From Tanypteryx hageni (Eukaryota > Arthropoda > Insecta > Odonata > Petaluridae), in NCBI GenBank assembly GCA_028673005.1, contig CM054115.1, positions 52,527,738-52,591,737 on the forward strand: 64,000 nt of DNA. The letters are read 5' to 3'. Position 1 is the first letter of the stretch. Each line of letters opens with the position of its first letter. The position numbers and the translations under genes were made by a program. Positions 57,170-64,000 of this stretch are shown piece by piece. The notes below the pieces were generated by a model, which was not told the origin of the DNA, searched no databases, and was given only the letters and a program-made list of their open reading frames with translations.

Positions 57170-57757
57170 GTGTGTGTCACGGTAAATGTGCGTGTACATT
57201 TAATGTACACATTTACCACCAAGTTCGGTAAATGTAAGTATAACATACTTTTACCGACTGGATTGGGGAAATGTACACATTTACCTAGAGACGCTGGTAA
57301 ATGTGGATAAGCGTCGCAGCACAGGCCACAACTTGGCGGCGTCGCGAACATCTGTTTCAGTTTAGAAGTACGGTAAATGTGCGCTGTCCGGTAAATGTGT
57401 AAATTTCGTGGTAAATGTGCACAACTAAATTTGAACATGAAGGCAAATTTTACTCGACCCCACCGGGTTGGGTAGGTTAGTCGAAGTGTTTTTGGTTCCT
57501 CCTCACGTTCACTGTGTTCCCCCCCCCCTCGGGTTGGTAAGCGTTCATCTTAATATATACCAGTGGAGCCGAACCCTCGATAATTTTTATTATAAATTAA
57601 CGTAATTATTAAAGTTTAGCATTTCTAATTCATACTTATTTCCAAATTTACCAAGGCACATCGGTAAAAGTGCACATTTACCGGGAAATGTACGGATAAT
57701 ACGTATTTACCGAGCTTAGTGGTAAATGTACACATTTCCCAATTACGTACCTTTACC
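57170..57757. repeat. Array of GGTAAATGTNCACATTTACC palindromes
   Basis: GGTAAATGTG or its inverse occurs at about 57181, 57207, 57228, 57265-57285 (GGGAAATGTACACATTTACC type), 57297, 57372, 57390, 57410, 57663-57682, 57721-57740 and 57752. Full palindromes alternate with half sites, facing both ways on each side of the core at 57451-57535. It looks like a set of protein-binding subterminal repeats of a DNA element. No coding frame of interest. Confidence 0.85.
57451..57535 (+). repeat. Conserved core shared with the 49-kb inverted repeat
   Basis: TACTCGACCCCACCGGGTTG then GGTAGGTTAGTCGAAGTG and CTCACGTTCACTGTG match the inverse of 49111-49188 (CCGGGTTGGGTAAGTTAG, CAAGTG, CCCACGCTCACTGT) in order, with an estimated 75-80% identity over about 80 bases. 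In both places the core sits centrally between arrays of inverted motifs. Confidence 0.75.
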
Positions 57758-57758
57758 G

Positions 57759-57759
<1 letters not shown>

Positions 57760-57803
<44 letters not shown>

Positions 57804-57829
57804 CACACACACACACACACACACACACA
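57760..57829. repeat. Compound microsatellite (TA)n(AC)n
   Basis: About 38 bases of AT repeats, then about 28 bases of AC repeats, bordering the palindromic array. Confidence 0.95.
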
Positions 57830-58945
57830 AGATTTTTTCGTAGTTATTGAGGTAAAGTAGAACGCGGTTTCTTAATTATCGTTTTTTGCAAAACACATTC
57901 AACTTTCTAGAAAAGTGTATTTTTTCCAACTATGGCCCTCATTAAACAACAACTTATCCTAACGCGGCCCTTCCATTACTTCCATTCCATTGCTTTTATA
58001 CTCCCCTCTTCGAGTTTGACATTCCTACCCTACTTCAACTTTTTCGTCATCATAAACAATTCACGGCGAACTTATCATAGAAATTTATACCGTTAAAATT
58101 AATGTAGTGGTAGCATTTGAATCCACTTGCGAAAATGCATGGCGCTGAAATTTTACGTCCGGCCAGACTAGTGTTAATGTTCTTTTGTGTCACGGAGGAA
58201 ACAATGGATGTAACTTAGGATTTGTTTTGTAAATGTTTGATCGCGTTCAGTTTTTCTTTTAATGGTCCTCCACCGAATGGCCTTTCGTTAGCGTTTTGGT
58301 CCTAAACGCGTGCCGTTAGTCTTTCCAACTTTCCCTCCGCGTTTGCTTTTCGGGCGTATCCGAAGGGGGGATCCCTATTAATTGACGAGGGCCCAACCCT
58401 TCGAAGGCCCGCTGGACTCCTCCCTCACGTGCTTTTTACGGCGCGAGTTTTATTTAAGCTCGTCGGAAGGGCACTTCCGGTCTCGTACAACGGCGGCGGT
58501 GACCTCCACGCGGATGGGTTCGTTAATTCATCCCTTAGACTTCCTCCCTTTTCGGTTTTCGGTCGTTTGAATTCGTGTAGGGCGTGTCGTTCGCATTGCG
58601 ACGCAGATATAACGGATGTACTCGGATAGTGAGCGCGTGAGCTGGTGAATCGCCCGTGTTTCTGCGAAATCCTGTCATGTTGATTGTGGTTCCTTGTCCC
58701 AAGTGTCCTCGAATTTTTTATTTATGAAAGGTAATTTCCCCCATATGTCGAGTGTTCTTATTCTTTGATTTGAAGTTGATGGGGCTATTCATAACTTGAA
58801 TTAATCTTTCGATATAGGATTTTTTAAATTATTAATTATTTTAGGAAAATTTGGATACGTTAGGTAAATGATGGTGTTGTAGCCGTGCCTACACATCCTA
58901 CAAGATGTGTAAGGGTCAACCGGCGGATTGGGTCAACAAAGAAGA
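57830..58945. other. Non-coding with a GC-richer patch
   Basis: 58260-58660 is GC- and CpG-richer (CGGCGGCGGTGACC). The two overlapping + frames there (58382-58570, 58429-58629) have no domain. Possible regulatory island. Confidence 0.35.
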
Positions 58946-59098
58946 AGGGGTGGATCCAGAAACTTCCCGAGGAGGGGGCGATGGGCCCAGTTGCCTACCC
59001 TCCCTCTCTTGAATCCACCTCTTCCGACGATCCTATATGGCAGTAGGGTCTTCCAAGGTGGGGGAGGGACCTTCCTTCCCCCCTTGGATCCGTCACTG
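58946..59098 (+). mobile_element. hAT-type MITE, family A, short copy
   Basis: GGGGTGGATCCAGAAACTTC at the left (terminal CA lost) and CCTTGGATCCGTCACTG at the right. CTTGAATCCACCTCTTCCGA matches other family A copies, but the middle third is deleted. No duplication is visible. Confidence 0.65.
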
Positions 59099-61650
59099 CA
59101 AGGATCATGATAAGTTTTTGCTTGTGCGCGTATGCAGTGGGTTACAGAAGTCCGTTGTAGTATGGAAATTTATATAACAGAATTAAACAAGAAAAGAGTT
59201 TTAATTATGAATTAAAAATCCATAAAATCAAATTAGCAATTAGTTGTTCAAATTTCATTCAGTACAGCCGATGACACATCTCTACTCGCCGTTGTTAACT
59301 GTCGATTACGTTTTCTAGTGTCCCCACGCTAATGTTGTTACACCTACCTTTAGTTTTTTCTTTTCACTGCTGGATCATTCGAGTTATTGACTCAGAAACA
59401 ACGGTCTTGAAACGATTCAAAAAATAAAAAGAAAATAGGTTAATTAGAAATTTTTTCTGGTTTAATTCTGTTATATCTTATTTCCCTCTGAGAAAGGAAT
59501 TCACCCTATATATACATAAAAGTATAATATTTTATATTTAGTTATTATATTAAAATAATTTATGAGAAAACTACTTGTTTTATTGCAATATTTCATTTTT
59601 ATTTTTGCATTAAATCTTTATTCTTTTTTCATGAAGGGGGATCATTAATTCATGGACGGGGTCTCATACAACCATAGCTATGGCGTTGTATTGTATCGAA
59701 TGAAATGAAATATGGTAGCAGTATATGGCGAATCGACATTATATCATATATCGACATATCGTTTGATCCACTTTCGCGTGTATTTTAAGCTAAAAATATG
59801 CCCATTTATATGATGTCTTAGGGAAAACAAAGTCACGTGCAAAATTAAATCGAATGAAATGTCGTTCTATTTCATCGCAATAAGTCGTACGTCTAGTTCC
59901 CTGCAACTTAAATGCATCCTTTTGTTCGCTATACGCGCTTTTAGCGTGGTTAATAAAATTCAACCGTATTAATAGAAAAGAATTCTGCGATAACCTACTT
60001 TGATAATTCTTTTTCGACGTCTTTCCAATACTTTTCGTTTTGTTGGGCGGTTCATTTTCATGCGCGAGGTTCTCGATTTCTGAAAAAGAAAAAGCGAGAA
60101 GCGGCCCTTAATCTGAAGAGAGTTTTCTGGTTTTGCGAAACTTCGTTTTTGTTCTTTTTTGGCCGAGAACTTGCGGTTAGGTGGCACGACGAAGTTTTTA
60201 AGTACCTCTCTTTTTTCGTCTTATTTTTTTTTCTACCCGCTCGGTGTTGCTGTTATCTCGGCGTCCCACATCTTCATATTCTCCGGGTAATGGGTCGACT
60301 ATGGAAAAGTTTTGAAAAAAATCGGAAACGGGAACTTCGCGATAAGAGGTTTAAAATAAAAAAGGCTTCCGTTCGCTAAGGTCGTCAAAATGCAAGAATG
60401 TGTCGCGAAGGCGTCTTTTTCTCGCGCAAATGCGGTGAGACCGAATTTAGAACTTTTCGTTGTAATGGGAAAATCGTTGTCCGGTTATTTTATTATAACT
60501 ATATAAACGACATTTTATCCGTTGAGCCTTGACTAAGGTGGTATTATTCGCTCCCAGGAGGGACGCGATCGACCCCGATTGTTCGTTAGTTGGTCGGCTC
60601 TTTTCATTACAGTTCGCCTCCCCCAACGTCTTTTGTTTTCGCTCTTCCCTCCGAAAGGTCCACGTTAATTGGTTCGGCGGTGGGCAATTACGGCCGGGCG
60701 GTCTTCGAACCGGGGGATTTTTTCCCTCGCGGTCATTTTCCACTCTTCGAACGGACTCGACAAGGACCCCTGGATCCCTTGGTCTCCGCACTATTCCCGT
60801 AGGGGTGCTTTATTCTCCGGGTAACATGCTTGGGGAAGTGGCAATTCCGTTCTCGTAACAGGGTGCGATTAAGGACCCCTCCAGACGGGGCTTGTGTGCG
60901 ACCGTGTCCGCTAGATGGCAGCAGGGTAGGTGACAGTGGGAGGGCGAGGGCGGCTGAGAGGGTGAGCTAGTGTCCTCGCGAGGATGAGCTAGGCTTGAAT
61001 CGTTTTGGAGAACATTTTCTCCTCTCGTTAAGTCCATTTAGGCTCGTTTCGGGAGAGCGTAATACATTGTTGAAAATGTTCCGACGGAAGATATCGCGTC
61101 TCATGCTCATTTCCTTCTTCCCGCTCGGATTCTTTTTACCGCGATTGCGAAAAACAAGTGAGGGACGACGATTCTTTTTTAAAGCTCGCTGCTATTTTAA
61201 ACGGCGTGGAAATGTATGTCGCGCTATCGTTTTTTCCCCGGTCTTGTGTTTTTTTCTCTCTCGGGAAGATAAAAAGTAATCCCAGCGCCCTTATCAATTA
61301 AGCTCGTGCCCAAAAAGCGGGAATTGTTTGGCGACCTTTTTTTCTTTTCCTCTCATAAAAAGTGTTACGTATAGTCTCCGAATTGGAGTGTCCTAGAAAT
61401 AGTTATTGTAAATGAAGACGGTAGTCAAAATATGTTTTAAATGCTTCCTTAAGATTTTGAAATAGATAATAATTGTAAGCTTTCGTCTTTGTCGTTAAAC
61501 TCATTTAAGTTGCGAAATGTAGATAGTCTTGTTTTAACTTTCTCCTTACCTTCCATTGCGATATATATTTTGAACAGTATGTTTCTCGAACATTATCATA
61601 CAAACACACAAAAGTAAACAAGCTGTCTAAGCCCGATAAGTCGAGGACTG
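59099..61650. other. Long non-coding stretch, GC-richer at 60500-61280
   Basis: AT-rich to about 60000, then GC-richer with TTCGAAC, CGATCGACCCCG and a purine-rich GGGAGGGCGAGGGCGG run near 60938. Several overlapping frames on both strands (60447-60858 region) have no shared homology clue. No splice-flanked exon can be supported. Confidence 0.4.
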
Positions 61651-61929
61651 CTTGGTATATGCAACCTTTTTAGCTGGTGGGCCGCATTCGTAGATGTGAG
61701 TGATTAGGCAATTGCCTACTAGTAGGCGGGCAGGATGAGAGTTTGCATTGGAACTTGCGCAACAAATCAGAAGTTATTAAAAAATACAAATAAAGTCATT
61801 TTATATCACCAAAACTCCGCCAGGAAAGGTTTTATGACTTCGATTAATGTAACAAAATTATCCGCACCTTCGTGGGGTGTATAAAATACTCCCTTTGGGG
61901 CCTGCGGGCCACAGGTTGCACGCCCCTCG
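61651..61929. mobile_element. Decayed hAT MITE (GTGCAACC ends)
   Basis: The left end TGCAACCTTTTTAGCTGGTG with GGGCCGCATT pairs with the right end GCGGGCCACAGGTTGCACGC and CCCCTCG. Termini of the CAGGGGTGTGCAACC kind are common in hAT elements. No target duplication could be matched. Confidence 0.5.
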
Positions 61930-62004
61930 TTTAAGGGAATACCAAAAAGGTTGAACGCATATCTATACGAACAGGAAAAGTCTTTAATTTATAGGAGTGC
62001 GAGC

Positions 62005-62263
62005 CAGGGACGGATCCAGAAACTTCCCAAGTGGAGGGGGGAGGGGGGGGGGCGATCGCCCCCAATTGCCCCTCCCCCTCTTGATTTCGCCTCTGCCGAC
62101 GATTATACATTTTTAAAATCCCTACCCCATCAAAACCTTTCTTTCCCTTGCCAGACAGACTTAATCTTCGCTATAGAAACAAGGAATGTAGCGCGGAATG
62201 AATTTAAGAATTCACCCAGTGGAGGGCAATGGGTTCGCCCCTCCCCCCTTGGGTCCGCCACTG
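62005..62263 (+). mobile_element. hAT-type MITE, family A, near full length
   Basis: Starts CAGGGACGGATCCAGAAACT and ends CTTGGGTCCGCCACTG. It shares GGGCGATCGCCCCC, CTTGATTTCGCCTCTGCCGA, GAAACAAGGAATGTAGCGC and GGAATGAATTT with 29437-29683 along its whole length. Flanks GTGCGAGC and GTACGTAC agree at 5 of 8 positions, a decayed duplication. 259 bp, non-coding. Confidence 0.8.
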
Positions 62264-64000
62264 GTACGTACCTATACACTTAGCCGAAGCTCGATAATTC
62301 CCGACATAACCGGGAACAGAAAAAGGTTCCACTTATCTAAACTTCCGAGTAATGTAGATCTTCGACTTAACGTGTACGAGTGCGAACGAGAAAAAAATGT
62401 CCATCTCGACTCATCGGAATTTCACGTTATGGTATTGTTCTTGTCAATGATTATCGTCTTATACATGTTACTTCGTTAGTCTACAATTTAATTTTACGGA
62501 ATGCTAATAACGTCTTCGCGAAATTGTAGTAATTATTTGAATAAGCTCCATTGTTATCGTCGAAATTTGTCATTTTACTTTTAAAGGTTTTTACTTGCCA
62601 CGAAAAGGCTTACGTCACATGTATTTACATTTTGTTTACGCTTATTTCGTCATTTATAAATAAGACTGATAACGGCAAATGCAGTCAGTCTTTTTACTAT
62701 CGACTCATTATTATTATTAAGGTAACGCTACCCAATATGGCCTAGCTAAGCTTTATTAATTTTTAAGCACCTTTCCCAAATGCTGAAAGTAAAACTAACG
62801 TAATGTACTCTTAGACATGTTACAACTATAACGCTTCAACATGGAATTACTGGTTAGCATTTTTGCAAAACTTGCTGTTAGGCCATATTAGGAACATATG
62901 ATCTCAATATGGGTTATATATTGGGTTATTGTTAAAAAAATAAGAGAACAAGAATCTGAAGTATTTATCAATTACTTGTATCAAAATTCTAATGCTTGAC
63001 TGCTCAAAAATGGTTACAATAAATTGTCGGTAGGCAAAAATAACTAAAAAATGAGAGAATAAAAGTCAAGATTCTAATTTGACAAATGTCAAAATCGTAA
63101 AATTGTACCACCAAAGATTTAGGCACATGAGGTCAAAATTTAATTTAAATAAGGAAATTAACAATAAAATGGGATCTAAAATCATTCAAAAAATTCATTG
63201 TCATTATTTAAGGCTCACAAAATGGGCAATATGGACTACTTAGGCCGTAATGGGGAGACTTGGACTAGTAAAACATATTCCGCTGGAACCACATGCCATC
63301 TCAATGACGGGTATGTGTGGATTAAATTTAAGGCACTTCCTATTCTCCCTCCTTTTCTCTCTTCCATTCTCCTCCCTCATATTTGAAGTTTATATTCGAT
63401 TTTTTTCTGATTTTTGTACATTTCATAAAGAGGTTGCAATGAAACAAAATCATGAAGGACAAAAACCGATTGAAAATGTATGTGAAAAGTTTCATGCGCA
63501 TAAATTTAAAACAAATAAACACAGCGTAAAAACTTTAAGTCAGAAACGACTCCAATGCATTGTAATGATGGATAACTCAACATTTCAAATAGGAAGATAC
63601 TTCACGCGTACATTGAAAATATCTTTTTGTTTGCAAATTTAATGTGCAGTTTAAAGCCAATTACTATATTGACAATGATAATGATTAATTTTTTTCGATA
63701 ATTAAGCAAGATATTTGACGCATGGCCGGTGCATTTATAGTGATTACAAAAAATGTGTGAATTAAAAAAGCTACTTACTAAGTTCTTTCGTAGCCAAGGT
63801 AAACAAAACAAAAAGCTAATTAATACATTACCGGTCGTATGTTCGTTTGCATTTCTTCCACGCCTTAGAAATGGCAATACAGTAAACAAACCTATCGTTC
63901 AAATTAAGCCATCATTACTTCCCTTTCGATTAAAATGCATTCAAAATATATAAGAAGAGTTCTCACAATTGATTTCAAATACAATATCAAAGTTCATGTC
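62264..64000. other. AT-rich non-coding end of window
   Basis: No credible gene. Two stretches share words (TAGGCC with AATATGG, near 62735-62930 and 63220-63250), hinting at a further diverged repeat. Frames at 63198-63386 and 63250-63642 overlap in two phases and lack domains. Confidence 0.45.

Overview
This window looks like non-coding DNA from a large, repeat-rich animal genome, most likely an arthropod and probably an insect. The evidence is its transposon community: hAT, mariner, DD41D-type Tc1/mariner relatives, pogo/Tigger-like fragments, a non-LTR retrotransposon, a Helitron-like 3' end and tRNA-derived SINE-like repeats. It is AT-rich, has many TA microsatellites, and has no operon-like packing. 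No rRNA gene, intact tRNA gene or CRISPR array was seen. The species cannot be named from the sequence alone.

Host signals are few. (1) At 39874-40281 (+) there is a Glu/Asp-rich open reading frame with a textbook ACCATGG start context. It ends at a good splice donor and lies in a GC- and pyrimidine-rich zone (about 35900-40300) that could be a promoter/first-exon region. (2) At 20551-20649 (+) there is a branch point, a long polypyrimidine tract, CAG fused directly to GTGAGT, and a second donor (GTAAGT) 59 bases further on. This is the layout of a recursive-splicing (ratchet) site in a long intron. Long C/T-rich tracts lie almost exclusively on the + strand. Much of the window may therefore be intron or 5' flank of one or more + strand genes.

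Layout. 1-6.4 kb: a Helitron-like 3' end, a tRNA-like SINE head split by a hAT MITE, and a decayed ~145-bp tandem array. 6.4-14 kb: a dead DD41D transposon, TA-bounded repeat units, and a minus-strand LINE fragment. 14-22 kb: pyrimidine minisatellites, a small MITE, two dispersed repeat families (called R1 and R2 here) and the recursive-splice candidate. 22.4-28 kb: a full-length but dead hAT element with a perfect 8-bp target duplication, a 40-bp-arm hairpin, and a second hAT shell holding a dead mariner. 29-46 kb: several hAT MITEs with 8-bp duplications, the acidic exon, further repeats and a Tigger/pogo remnant. 48.8-57.8 kb: a large inverted repeat, a DD41D element with ~131-bp terminal inverted repeats, and an unusual ~1-kb block of short palindromic motifs. 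58-64 kb: more decayed MITEs and featureless AT-rich DNA.

The most novel-looking observation is that the inverted repeat at 48862-49344 and the palindromic block at 56757-57757 share a ~80-bp core (in opposite orientations), while their flanking repeated motifs are quite different. This could be an undescribed non-autonomous element whose flanks turn over quickly around a conserved core. All transposase and reverse-transcriptase reading frames here are broken. The window is a record of past insertions rather than an active system.
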